A stretch of 64,000 nucleotides of DNA from Flavobacterium selenitireducens (GCF_014748335.1 NZ_JAAVIY010000002.1:62001-126000); one strand, 5' to 3'; numbered from the stretch's first letter, positions 53,980 through 63,058 are shown. A program made the numbers and translations. Notes: generated by a model not told the origin, from the letters alone.

Positions 53980-55860
53980 CTATTTCTTCACGATCACAAT
54001 CGGAATCGAAACGCCGTGCCTCACTTTCCCAACCGTGGTTCCGAACAGCAAATCCTTGATGCCTGAATGGCCGTGGGTTCCCATGACCAAGACGTCGAAA
54101 TGACCTTCGTTGACGATTTTCGGAATGCCTTTTCCCGGATTCCCGAATCCTAGCTTGGTTTTGATGCGATAGCCTTTTGCGGTCAGCAATTCGTCGTATT
54201 CCGCCAGCAATTTTTCGTCTACGGACGTTTCATGGTCGACGATTTCGTCACCGTACATGATCGCGCCGACGGTTTCCACGACGTGAATCAGCGTGTAGGT
54301 CGCGTCGGTTCCGCCAAGCGCAAACGCATTGTTGAGCGCGTTTTCATCAGCATCCGAAAAATCGACGGTAACGGCAATGTTCTTTTTTGCGGAGTCGCCC
54401 GTCCTGGCATATTTGAGCTTCAGGCTGTGAGGCGAATGGTTGAAAATGTGTTCTTTCGGCTTGATAACAAACGGTTTCACGATGATGAAGATCAGCAACG
54501 CCAAGAACCCGACAGCCAGCGGAACCACCGTCAGCCACAGCCAAACCGGGTTTTCTGACGCCTCGATCCAACCTTTTATCTCATCGTAAACGAGTTTTCC
54601 GTTGAGCGAAACGATGATAGAAGCGATGAGCCAGGCCGCTATTTGCGTTACGCGACTGATGTGAAACCCTTTCATTTTCGTCTTGTCGCTTACGAAGTGG
54701 ATCAGCGGGATAATGGCGAAACCAAGTTGTAAACTCAAAACAACCTGGCTGAAAATCAGTAATTTACCGGTGACACTTTCCCCGAAGATCGAAATGGTGA
54801 TCACTGCCGGCACGATCGCGATCAAACGCGTCAGAATTCGCCTAACCCATGGTTGAATGCGCAGGTTGAGATAGCCTTCCATTACGATTTGCCCTGCGAG
54901 CGTTCCTGTCACGGTCGAGCTTTGTCCGGCGGCAATCAGGGCCACGGCGAACAGGATGGCGGCCCATTTTGTCCCGAGCATAGGCGCCAGGAATTTATGC
55001 GCATCCTGGATTTCCGCGACTTCATACATGCCACTTTTATGGAACGTTGCAGCGGCGAGGATCAAAATCGCGGCGTTGACAAAAAACGCGAGGTTGAGTG
55101 CAATCGTCGAATCGATAAAATTGTATTTGAGAGCCTGTTTGACGCCTTCTTTGGTGCGGTCGAATTTGCGCGTCTGAACCAACGATGAATGCAGATAGAG
55201 ATTGTGCGGCATCACGGTCGCGCCTATGATCCCAATGGCGATATACAAAGCGGCTTCTCCAGGCAACGAAGGCACGAGACCCGCGACGATTTTGTCGAGT
55301 TCAGGTTGGGCGAAAATCATCTCGCAAACAAACGAAATCCCAATGATCGCGACCAAAACGATAATAAAAGCTTCCATTTTCCGGATGCCTTTGTTGATCA
55401 GAAAAAGCAGGAGGAACGTATCCAGAACCGTGATGAATACGCCGTTCAGCAGCGAAATGTCGAACAAAAGATTCAGACCGATAGCCATGCCGAGCACTTC
55501 AGCAAGATCGCAGGCAGCGATGGCAATTTCAGCGAGAAAATAAAGGATGTAGTTGACAAAAGGCGAATAGGTTTCGCGCGAAGCCTGCGCCAGGTCGCGT
55601 TGGGTTACGATCCCGAGTCGGGCGCTGAGGCTTTGGAGCAGAAGCGCCATAATGTTGCTCATCAAAAGCACCCAGATAAGGGCGTAACCGAATTGGCTTC
55701 CGCCGGCGATATCGGTGGCCCAGTTTCCCGGATCCATATAGCCGACACTGATCAGGTAAGCGGGCCCCAAAAAGGCAAGGATTTTCCTAAAACCTTTGAC
55801 TTTTCCCTGAGTCGCAACCGATTCGTGTACTTCTTCTAACGATTTTCCCTTCACCTTCAC
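53980..55860 (-). CDS. Nramp divalent metal transporter fused to a universal stress protein domain
   Basis: 626 residues. Residues 20-455 are an Nramp (MntH-type) transporter with about 11 helices; helix 1 has DPGNW and helix 6 has MPHNLYLHSS, the metal-binding pair. Residues about 480-626 are a UspA domain with the ATP-binding pattern G-2X-G-9X-G(T) in GTHGHSGIKDLLFGTT. Usual MntH lacks this domain. The start is GTG at 55860; another GTG is two codons later and there is no ATG nearby. Manganese or iron uptake is the likely role, with Usp as a possible nucleotide sensor. Confidence 0.92.
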   Translation of the reverse strand: MKVKGKSLEEVHESVATQGKVKGFRKILAFLGPAYLISVGYMDPGNWATDIAGGSQFGYALIWVLLMSNIMALLLQSLSARLGIVTQRDLAQASRETYSPFVNYILYFLAEIAIAACDLAEVLGMAIGLNLLFDISLLNGVFITVLDTFLLLFLINKGIRKMEAFIIVLVAIIGISFVCEMIFAQPELDKIVAGLVPSLPGEAALYIAIGIIGATVMPHNLYLHSSLVQTRKFDRTKEGVKQALKYNFIDSTIALNLAFFVNAAILILAAATFHKSGMYEVAEIQDAHKFLAPMLGTKWAAILFAVALIAAGQSSTVTGTLAGQIVMEGYLNLRIQPWVRRILTRLIAIVPAVITISIFGESVTGKLLIFSQVVLSLQLGFAIIPLIHFVSDKTKMKGFHISRVTQIAAWLIASIIVSLNGKLVYDEIKGWIEASENPVWLWLTVVPLAVGFLALLIFIIVKPFVIKPKEHIFNHSPHSLKLKYARTGDSAKKNIAVTVDFSDADENALNNAFALGGTDATYTLIHVVETVGAIMYGDEIVDHETSVDEKLLAEYDELLTAKGYRIKTKLGFGNPGKGIPKIVNEGHFDVLVMGTHGHSGIKDLLFGTTVGKVRHGVSIPIVIVKK

Positions 55861-55870
55861 AAATTTAACC

Positions 55871-55925
55871 CAAATGTAAATTTTGTTTTTTGCCTGAGCA
55901 AATTTAATTTTTAGATTTGTCTAAA
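55871..55925. promoter_or_regulatory. Divergent metal-responsive promoter with two palindromes
   Basis: TTTGC-CTGA-GCAAA (55889-55902) supplies TTTG -33 boxes on both strands: to TAgaTTTG (55912-55919, plus, 19-nt spacer) and TAcaTTTG (55878-55871, minus, 20-nt spacer). The second palindrome TTTAGA-TTTG-TCTAAA (55910-55925) covers the plus -7 box and resembles DtxR/MntR operators. Confidence 0.7.
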
Positions 55926-55936
55926 TTTTAATTGTA

Positions 55937-58186
55937 ATGAGGCTAAACCTTTTGTTCGGTATTTTTTTGTTGGCTCAAACCGTTTTTTCCCAGGACAGAA
56001 CCATTTCCGGAAAGGTCAATCTCGACGGAAAACCTTTGATGGACGTCGTGGTTTCCGTACAAGGCAAGTCCGTAATGACCGATTCATTGGGAGTTTTCCA
56101 ATTCGAAAATATCGCCTCCGGCAAGTATCGGGTGACGGCTTCCTTCGTCGGTATGCAATCCCAAACCAAATCCGTCGTCGTTTCTGACAATTCGGACGCA
56201 TATGTCAATTTCAATCTCAAAGAAGATAATACGCTCAACGAAGTAGTCGTGACCGGAACGCTAAAAGCCGTTTCCCGTTCCGAAAGCCCTGTACCCGTAG
56301 AAAGCTACAAGCCGGCTTACTTCAGGAAGAATCCGACGCCCAATGTTTTTGAAGCGTTGCAGAACGTAAACGGCGTCCGGCCGCAACTGAATTGCAATAT
56401 TTGCAACACTGGCGACATCCACATCAACGGTCTTGAAGGTCCGTACACACTGGTTTTAATAGACGGAATGCCCATCGTCAGCGGTTTGTCGACAGTTTAC
56501 GGCTTGTCCGGAATCCCGAATTCCATTCTCGACCGCATCGAAGTCGTGAAAGGTCCGGCATCTTCACTTTACGGAAGCGAGGCCGTCGGCGGATTGATCA
56601 ACATCATCACCAAAACGGCGCGCACCAGTCCTGCGTTTTACGCCGATGCGTTTACCACAAGTTGGGGCGAAACGAATGCCGATGCGAGTTTCAAATTTTC
56701 GGCATCCGAAAAGGCAAGCGCGCTTATCGGGATCAACTATTTTAATTACAGCAATCCGATAGACGAAAACGGCGACAATTTTACCGATGTCACCCTGCAA
56801 GACCGTGTTTCCGTTTTTCAAAAATGGAACTTTGAGCGCCCGGACAACAAGCTTTTTTCGGTCATGGGACGCTATTATTACGAAGATCGGTGGGGAGGTG
56901 AGATGCAATGGCGAAAGCGACACCGGGCCGGATCGGAAATTTACGGGGAAAGCATTTACACCAGCCGTTTCGAGATCGTCGGCGCTTACGAACTTCCGAT
57001 AAAGGAAAAAATCTTGTTTCAATATTCGTATACCGATCACGACCAAAATGCGGCTTACGGCGCGACAAAATACCTCGCCCAACAACGCATAGGGTTCGCC
57101 CAACTCACTTGGGACAAGAAATTGAAAGGGCACGATTTGCTGTTCGGAACCGCTTTCCGATACCAGTATTACAACGACAATACGGCCGCGACCCGACATG
57201 CCGATCACATGAACATTCCCGGTATTTTCGCACAAGATGAAATTGCGATTGCCGATAAGCACAAATTGTTGATCGGCGCACGTTACGACTACAACAACCG
57301 CCACGGGTCGATTTTTACGCCACGAATTGCTTACAAATGGAGCCTGAAAGACGGGACGATCCTGCGCCTGAATTCCGGAACCGGTTTTCGCGTCGTCAAT
57401 CTTTTTACCGAAGAGCATGCGGCACTTACCGGAAGCCGCGATGTGATCGTCGTCGGAGACCTGAAGCCGGAGCGCTCGTGGAACGCCAACCTGAACGTGA
57501 TGCGCAAGTTTCGTTTCGAAAACGGAGGCGTGTTGCAGTTCGAAACTTCGGCTTGGTATACGTATTTTACAAACTCGATTTTGCCCGATTACGACGCGAA
57601 TCCGAACCAGATCATTTACCGCAACCTCGACGGACACGCCGTGACGAAAGGCATTTCGACAAATTTCGACCTCGTGCTGCCGAATGGCCTGAAAGCTACG
57701 GTTGGCGCGACTTTTATGGATGTGACGCGAACCGAGAACGGCAATACCGTTAGGCAGGCGCTCACGGAACGATTTTCGGGGACGTGGGCGATTTCCTATC
57801 GGATTCCGGGAACGGATTTCGACATCGACTATACCGGAAACGTCTATGGCCCGATGCGATTGCCGTTGCTTGGGCCTCTCGACCCTCGGGACGAATACTC
57901 TCCGGTTTGGAGCATACAGAACATCCAGGTTACGTTGAAGCGTTTCCGCAATCTCGATATTTATTTTGGTGTAAAAAACCTGCTCGACTGGACGCCGGCT
58001 AAGAAAGCGCCTTTCCTGATTGCGAACGCCAACGATCCTTTTGACCAAAATGTGGAATACGACGGCGGCGGGAATGTGATTCCGACAGCGGCCAATCCGT
58101 ATGCGCTGACGTTCGACCCGACTTACGTTTATGCACCGAATCAAGGTTTGCGCACGTTTTGCGGACTGCGCTATACCTTGGATTGA
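55937..58186 (+). CDS. TonB-dependent outer-membrane receptor, probably for metal
   Basis: 749 residues. A signal peptide (about 1-18) is followed by a carboxypeptidase-regulatory-like domain (about 20-100), a plug domain with ITKTAR and GLEGPYTLVLIDG (about 110-235), and a 22-strand barrel. The plug has CNICNTGD, a Cys pair that could bind a metal. The promoter is shared with the Nramp-Usp gene and covered by a DtxR-type operator. I infer uptake of a metal or metal chelate. Confidence 0.9.
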   Translation: MRLNLLFGIFLLAQTVFSQDRTISGKVNLDGKPLMDVVVSVQGKSVMTDSLGVFQFENIASGKYRVTASFVGMQSQTKSVVVSDNSDAYVNFNLKEDNTLNEVVVTGTLKAVSRSESPVPVESYKPAYFRKNPTPNVFEALQNVNGVRPQLNCNICNTGDIHINGLEGPYTLVLIDGMPIVSGLSTVYGLSGIPNSILDRIEVVKGPASSLYGSEAVGGLINIITKTARTSPAFYADAFTTSWGETNADASFKFSASEKASALIGINYFNYSNPIDENGDNFTDVTLQDRVSVFQKWNFERPDNKLFSVMGRYYYEDRWGGEMQWRKRHRAGSEIYGESIYTSRFEIVGAYELPIKEKILFQYSYTDHDQNAAYGATKYLAQQRIGFAQLTWDKKLKGHDLLFGTAFRYQYYNDNTAATRHADHMNIPGIFAQDEIAIADKHKLLIGARYDYNNRHGSIFTPRIAYKWSLKDGTILRLNSGTGFRVVNLFTEEHAALTGSRDVIVVGDLKPERSWNANLNVMRKFRFENGGVLQFETSAWYTYFTNSILPDYDANPNQIIYRNLDGHAVTKGISTNFDLVLPNGLKATVGATFMDVTRTENGNTVRQALTERFSGTWAISYRIPGTDFDIDYTGNVYGPMRLPLLGPLDPRDEYSPVWSIQNIQVTLKRFRNLDIYFGVKNLLDWTPAKKAPFLIANANDPFDQNVEYDGGGNVIPTAANPYALTFDPTYVYAPNQGLRTFCGLRYTLD

Positions 58187-58239
58187 AGTATAGTCCGAAA
58201 CTATCGGATTCATTGGTTTTTACAATAGGTTAAACCCGA

Positions 58240-58268
58240 TTTGACTTTCCCATTTATCCGTATCTTTG
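58240..58268 (+). promoter_or_regulatory. Bacilliredoxin promoter
   Basis: TTTG (58240-58243), 17-nt spacer, TAtcTTTG (58261-58268), 24 nt before the ATG. This is one of the cleanest Bacteroidota promoters in the window. Confidence 0.75.
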
Positions 58269-58292
58269 CAACTTAACTTTAGCACTTTTGTT

Positions 58293-58703
58293 ATGTATCC
58301 AGAAGAATTGGTAAAACCGATGCGCGACGAACTCGTATCCGCCGGTTTCCAGGAATTATATACTGCCGACGCCGTTGAATCTGCGTTATCACAAACGGGA
58401 ACGACATTGGTTGTCGTGAATTCAGTTTGCGGTTGCGCCGCCAGAAACGCACGTCCGGGAGCAAAAATGAGTCTTGCCGGAGACAAAAAACCAGACCGTT
58501 TGGTTACGGTTTTCGCCGGAATGGAACGCGATGCAGTTGATGCCGCCCGCGAAAAAATGTTCCCTTTCCCGCCTTCATCGCCAAGTATGGCGTTGTTCAA
58601 AGACGGTGAGTTGGTGCATATGCTCGAGCGTCATCACATCGAAGGTCGCCCGGCTGAGTTGATTGCCGAAAACCTGAAGGACGCATACGACGAATTTTGT
58701 TAA
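58293..58703 (+). CDS. BrxA/BrxB-family bacilliredoxin
   Basis: 136 residues, thioredoxin-like fold. The CXC motif VCGCA (about residues 50-54) is the family active site. Bacilliredoxins remove bacillithiol from mixed disulfides; Bacteroidota homologues may use bacillithiol or another thiol. The long conserved helix with HMLERHHIEGRP is typical. ATG 58293 was chosen from the promoter position. Confidence 0.92.
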   Translation: MYPEELVKPMRDELVSAGFQELYTADAVESALSQTGTTLVVVNSVCGCAARNARPGAKMSLAGDKKPDRLVTVFAGMERDAVDAAREKMFPFPPSSPSMALFKDGELVHMLERHHIEGRPAELIAENLKDAYDEFC

Positions 58704-58721
58704 TGAAGTTACAGAAGTTGG

Positions 58722-58749
58722 AAGACCGCTATTTGGCGGTCTTTTTTTT
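58722..58749 (+). terminator. Bacilliredoxin terminator
   Basis: AAGACCGC (58722-58729), loop TATTTG, GCGGTCTT (58736-58743) and a T-tract. It can also serve the convergent epimerase gene. Confidence 0.92.
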
Positions 58750-58751
58750 GC

Positions 58752-59591
58752 TCACAGTTCCGGGTGCAGGAAGTTGTATTTGATGTAACGCAGCAATTTT
58801 CCTGTGCTCACGATTTTCCCGGACGATTGGTTCGTTTTGCTGAAATGCGGTGGCGGCAATTCCAAATCCTGCGCTTTCTCGCTGTAATATTCTTCTCTCG
58901 TAGGATGATAAGGCGCGACCGCGTTGAACACTTCTCCCCAGATCTTGTTCTCGATGATCTTCAGGATGATGCCGAGGCAATCTTCGCGATGGATGAGGTT
59001 GATGGGACCTTCCGGGTTTTCTATGTTCTCCTTTCCCGAAAGATGAAATACGGGATGGCGCTCATCGCCGATCAGTCCGCCAAAGCGTAAAACGGTAGTT
59101 TGGAAATGGGTGTCTTTCAACAAAATCTGCTCGGCTTCAAGCAACTGTTTTCCACTTTCGGTTGTAGGGGAAATCGTCATCTCCTCGGTCGCCAAGCCGC
59201 TTCCACGGCCGTAAACCGATGTCGAGCTCACCAACAATACGAACTTTATGCCAGCTTCCACGATATGGGGAACGAGATATCCGATCTTTGTCGCATACGA
59301 ACCGTTTTCGGATTTTGCGTTGGGCGGGAAATCGATGATCAACGTAGAGGACGTGCCCAGGAACGCCGTTACATCGCCAAGGATTCCATCTGGTTCCAGT
59401 TTCAGTAGATGCGGTTCAATTCCCGACTGCGCCAGGGATTGGAGCTTTGAGTCGGACGTTGTCGATCCTTTGATATGAAAACCGCTTGCCGCCAAGGTCT
59501 TGGCCAGTGGTAGCCCTAGCCAGCCGCAGCCGAGTATGCTGATGTTGTTCTTCGTTGCCAAATCGCGCGTCTTTTTCGTTTCGTAAATCAT
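58752..59591 (-). CDS. NAD(P)-binding Rossmann-fold epimerase-like protein
   Basis: 279 residues, extended short-chain dehydrogenase superfamily. The dinucleotide loop is GCGWLGLPLAKTL (about 21-33). SSTSVYGRGSG has the Ser and Tyr of the active site, although the classical YxxxK Lys is not seen at the usual place. It resembles YeeZ-type proteins. The substrate is unknown. Confidence 0.8.
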   Translation of the reverse strand: MIYETKKTRDLATKNNISILGCGWLGLPLAKTLAASGFHIKGSTTSDSKLQSLAQSGIEPHLLKLEPDGILGDVTAFLGTSSTLIIDFPPNAKSENGSYATKIGYLVPHIVEAGIKFVLLVSSTSVYGRGSGLATEEMTISPTTESGKQLLEAEQILLKDTHFQTTVLRFGGLIGDERHPVFHLSGKENIENPEGPINLIHREDCLGIILKIIENKIWGEVFNAVAPYHPTREEYYSEKAQDLELPPPHFSKTNQSSGKIVSTGKLLRYIKYNFLHPEL

Positions 59592-59642
59592 TTCGTGACA
59601 CAGTCCGCAAATTAGTAACGGACACCATTGGCTTTTCGTATA

Positions 59643-62072
59643 TTAATTTTCAGGTTGGCTATTTGGAGCGGCGGGACTGTATTCGTTTTCCGAATCCATA
59701 TCCGGAATGGTGTCGTTATCGGCCGATGGCAATTCGAAATTCCGGCGTGTCGGCAATGGAATTATCGTTTTTGGCGTTGGCGCAATTTTCTTTTTTATGC
59801 AAATCGCATCGGTAAGTACAAAAGGCGTCGGCATCATCCAATCGGCTCGCTTTTTCATGATGAACAACGGATTCGTCATCAAATCGAACGATGATTCGAG
59901 CAATTCCATATCGAGGTTCGTGCCTTTCGGAATACTGAATTGCAGCGTCAACGCTTCATTATCGACAACATAATAACTCACCAATTTCCTGCCTTTGCGC
60001 GGATAAGCCGATCCTTTTTGCCCTAACAGTCCTGCGCCGTTGGCCTTCAGGTTGTGCAACACCATATTCTCGTTGGCAAAAATATCGTAGCGGTTGACCG
60101 TTCGGGTAGGCGTGATTTTGATGGTCAGATGCCGTTGGTTCCCGATGACGGTATCCGTAAGAAAATCGACATACGGCTCGGGAATATCGCGCAACATGGC
60201 TTCGTACGTATAAGTAAAGGTAGAATTATATTTGCTGAAAAGCGGAATTTTGCTCAGCGAACTCCCGTCTTTAGGGTTTTCCGTAAGATAATTCCGCGTC
60301 CAGTCGTCGAGGTTCTTATCGTAGGTCGTCCAAACCGAACGGTCGGCATCGGCGTCATAGATATACAAAAGACTGTTCGGCTTGGCTTTACCCGGAGCGT
60401 ATTCCGATTGGCTGTGCGCGCCCGCGAAACATCCGACAGAGGCGACGATGAACAAAGCCGACCACAGCCCTTTTTTAGGGAACGAAGCAAACAGCGGCAA
60501 CAGCAATCCGAAGATCAATATTGTGAGTGCGGCACTTCCGTACAGAATTTTGAGCCCGAGTCCGATCGGGAACATAAGCACGAAAGGAACGTAAACGAAA
60601 AATGCGGGAATCGCGAAAATCATATTAAGTATCGGGCTCGAATGTTGGGTTGCGATATAAAATCCGAACATCAGCAAACTGAAGAAAACAGGAATGATAA
60701 AAAATCCCGCACCCGGCAGGAACGCCATAAGCCCTAAATTGATGAGCAGCCAGACCAGCAAAGGCGCAACGGTAAAATTGCCTATGGAATTTTCTGTTCC
60801 CGTCCTGGCGTACCACAAAAACGCGATCCCGAGGCTAAGCAACACAAACGCCGCAATATACCAGTGACCGTTGTAGGTAAAGCCCTGGAGAATGTCCGGA
60901 TAATGAGGATAAAAAGCCAAAATCGTGCGCCAGCCGAAGAATCCGATGAGTCCCGAAGTGGCTAAGGCTCCGAAAAACAAGATAAAACCTTTGCCCATTT
61001 GTGCAGGCGAAAGCAGCCTTTTTCCCATTCCGACAAACACGAGGAACAGGAAAAACACGAATGCGATAGTGAGCAAACCGAAGTTCCACGAAAACGGATA
61101 GTGAAAAAACCCGATTGGCGTGTTGTAATATACCTGATCGTCGTCGGAATCGAGATTGTTGAGATCCGTATTCGAAAAATACTGGAGCAGCGGGACGAGA
61201 TAACTGCCTTGGTGGGCGACGGTTTCCGGACTTAAATGGTTGAAATCGTCCTGGGCCGTGTGATAGTTGTAATGCCCGTCGATAAAGGCAAAATTAAAAC
61301 CTTGGATTTTTCCCTGCTCTCGAAAAACGGTCAAGTCGGTGTCGTTCGGGAGCATTTTGTAAATGCTGTACATAAGCGAATTAGAGACGGGATAGGCTGC
61401 GCCCGCAGAGTCGAAACCTTCTACCATCGCGTCGTTGCCGTTGTTGACTTCCATGAGCATATAGCCGGGACCTTGGGTTCCGCGCGCTTCGAAATTGAGC
61501 GCAAGCCCGATTTGTTTCGCCCATTTACTTTGGGTAACGAAAAGCGCAGCACCATTCAAACCTAGTTCTTCCGCGTCCGTAAAGACGATGAAAATGTCAT
61601 TTTTGTGCGCTGTCTTATTGTGCAGATAGGCGCGGACACTCTCCAATATTACTGCAAGGCCCGAAGCGTCGTCACCGGCCCCGTAAGAATATGAATGAGG
61701 AGCGCTGTCATAATGAGAGAGCAACAATAACGCTTTGCCGTTCGTTGTACCTTTTATCCGGGCAATGATGTTTTTTGATTTGACGAGATTTCCCCAATCG
61801 GTCAACGTGGTTCCTTGCTGGATTTCAGTTTCCAGTCCAAGCGCCTGCAGTTCCTTTTGCAAATAAGTTGAAACTGTTTCGTGGTTTTCCGAACCCACGT
61901 AATGAGGCTCTTTCGAAATCTCCTTGACGATCGCCATAGCACGTTTGGTCGAGAATTCCGATAGTGGCACGACTTCATCGGAGACGCTTCTAGGCATCTG
62001 GTCGAAGTACATCCAGCAAAGTATTCCGAACAGGAAAAGGACTGAAAGTAGCGAGGCGTAGGTTTTTTTCAT
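59643..62072 (-). CDS. Membrane M28-family metallopeptidase
   Basis: 809 residues. One N-terminal helix (signal anchor), then an M28 aminopeptidase domain (about 50-310) with zinc ligands in SHYDSAPHS, GAGDDASG, TDAEELG and a late His in HYNYHTAQDDF. About nine transmembrane helices fill residues 325-600, and a beta-rich periplasmic domain ends the protein. The architecture resembles ER-type aminopeptidases of the Fxna group. A secreted-peptide processing role is likely; the substrate is unknown. Confidence 0.88.
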   Translation of the reverse strand: MKKTYASLLSVLFLFGILCWMYFDQMPRSVSDEVVPLSEFSTKRAMAIVKEISKEPHYVGSENHETVSTYLQKELQALGLETEIQQGTTLTDWGNLVKSKNIIARIKGTTNGKALLLLSHYDSAPHSYSYGAGDDASGLAVILESVRAYLHNKTAHKNDIFIVFTDAEELGLNGAALFVTQSKWAKQIGLALNFEARGTQGPGYMLMEVNNGNDAMVEGFDSAGAAYPVSNSLMYSIYKMLPNDTDLTVFREQGKIQGFNFAFIDGHYNYHTAQDDFNHLSPETVAHQGSYLVPLLQYFSNTDLNNLDSDDDQVYYNTPIGFFHYPFSWNFGLLTIAFVFFLFLVFVGMGKRLLSPAQMGKGFILFFGALATSGLIGFFGWRTILAFYPHYPDILQGFTYNGHWYIAAFVLLSLGIAFLWYARTGTENSIGNFTVAPLLVWLLINLGLMAFLPGAGFFIIPVFFSLLMFGFYIATQHSSPILNMIFAIPAFFVYVPFVLMFPIGLGLKILYGSAALTILIFGLLLPLFASFPKKGLWSALFIVASVGCFAGAHSQSEYAPGKAKPNSLLYIYDADADRSVWTTYDKNLDDWTRNYLTENPKDGSSLSKIPLFSKYNSTFTYTYEAMLRDIPEPYVDFLTDTVIGNQRHLTIKITPTRTVNRYDIFANENMVLHNLKANGAGLLGQKGSAYPRKGRKLVSYYVVDNEALTLQFSIPKGTNLDMELLESSFDLMTNPLFIMKKRADWMMPTPFVLTDAICIKKKIAPTPKTIIPLPTRRNFELPSADNDTIPDMDSENEYSPAAPNSQPEN

Positions 62073-62101
62073 GGTGGTAGATGGTTGCTGTTTGGTCGGG
62101 C

Positions 62102-62449
62102 TTACGTTTCCTTTCGGATAAGCCTAAAGTCATCACCGGAATGTTTGTGATAGCCGTGGTCGTAAAGGAAGTAATACGTCTTGCCCTTTTTTGTCGTTCG
62201 GATGCCCGTCACATACTCGAAATCGAAACCCATATTTACGAGTTCGGCACGCGAAGCCGTTGTTGCCCCGTTGGTGTTGAGTTGGGTAAGAATCCGGTAA
62301 TTCCGGCGCAAAAGGTTGTTGATGTTGCGCATGAAGTTGTTGCTGTCCTTGTTGATTTTGTTGTTGAAGACGTTGCGGCAGCCATCGCTGCAAAATTTTT
62401 TGTCTTCGCGGCCCGACAATTTGTCTCCGCATTCTGCACAGTTTTTCAT
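62102..62449 (-). CDS. Small zinc-ribbon protein
   Basis: 115 residues. The N-terminal CAECG...CSDGC forms a four-Cys zinc ribbon. The middle is basic and helical (NNFMRNINNLLRRNYRIL), and the C-terminal part is beta-rich with several Tyr and His. It may bind nucleic acid. It is divergent from ssb, with the 10-bp repeat array between them. Confidence 0.75.
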   Translation of the reverse strand: MKNCAECGDKLSGREDKKFCSDGCRNVFNNKINKDSNNFMRNINNLLRRNYRILTQLNTNGATTASRAELVNMGFDFEYVTGIRTTKKGKTYYFLYDHGYHKHSGDDFRLIRKET

Positions 62450-62567
62450 AAGGCGTGTAATTGGTTGGATGGATTCGATTCTGGCTTGATATTATACAAA
62501 CGCTTGTCTTCCAAGGCGTATGCGTAATGTTGAGCTCTCCAAATATATGAAATTCTTACATTTTTAT

Positions 62568-62687
62568 CCGACAACAAACGCTTACAAACGACAACAAACG
62601 TTTATAAACGACAGTAAATGTTTAACTACCGGATAAATTCCGGTGGCTTTTTCAAATTTGCCTCATCGATTTGCGGAAAAGATCCGC
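62568..62687 (+). promoter_or_regulatory. Composite promoter of ssb: 10-bp repeat array, palindrome, CAnnTTTG box, leader hairpin
   Basis: CCG, then five 10-bp units ACAACAAACG, CTTACAAACG, ACAACAAACG, TTTATAAACG, ACAGTAAATG (62571-62620), TTTA, palindrome CCGGA-TAAAT-TCCGG (62629-62643), CTTTTT, CAAATTTG (62653-62660), CATCGATT, and hairpin GCGGA/TCCGC (62673-62687). It matches the region at 11864-11973. Confidence 0.7.
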
Positions 62688-62716
62688 TTTCAAAACCATT
62701 TAAATTTTTACAAGCC

Positions 62717-63058
62717 ATGAATTCACTACGCAACAAAGTACAGCTTATCGGCCATGTGGGCCAAGATCCTGAAATCAAGAATTACGAAAGCGACCGCAAA
62801 AAAGCAAATCTTAGCTTGGCCACTACGGAAGTTTATAGGAACGACCGAGGCGAGAAAGTGGAAGAAACCCAGTGGCATCGGGTAATTGCCTGGGGGAAGA
62901 ACGCCGAAATCATTGAAAAGTACGTCAATAAAGGAAAAGAGATCGCCATTGAAGGCAAACTTATCTATCGTAATTACGACGACAAGAACGGAGACAAGAA
63001 ATACATCACTGAAATTGTCGCGAGCGAGCTTCTATTGCTTGGTGGGAAAAGCGCCTAA
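62717..63058 (+). CDS. ssb: Short single-stranded DNA-binding protein
   Basis: 113 residues. One OB fold (about 3-105): NKVQLIGHVGQDPE, a Trp in TQWHRVIAWGK and the final ITEIVASELLLLG. It lacks the long linker and acidic tail with DDDIPF-like tip found in the housekeeping SSB, so it is probably a second, shorter paralogue. ATG 62717 was chosen because the longer frame starts in the promoter. It ends against a convergent gene with a 4-nt overlap. Confidence 0.92.
   Translation: MNSLRNKVQLIGHVGQDPEIKNYESDRKKANLSLATTEVYRNDRGEKVEETQWHRVIAWGKNAEIIEKYVNKGKEIAIEGKLIYRNYDDKNGDKKYITEIVASELLLLGGKSA

Noticed and set aside
56564..58213. 549-codon open frame on the minus strand
   Set aside because: It lies wholly opposite the TonB receptor barrel, has no recognisable domain and no ribosome site, and arises from codon bias of the real gene.
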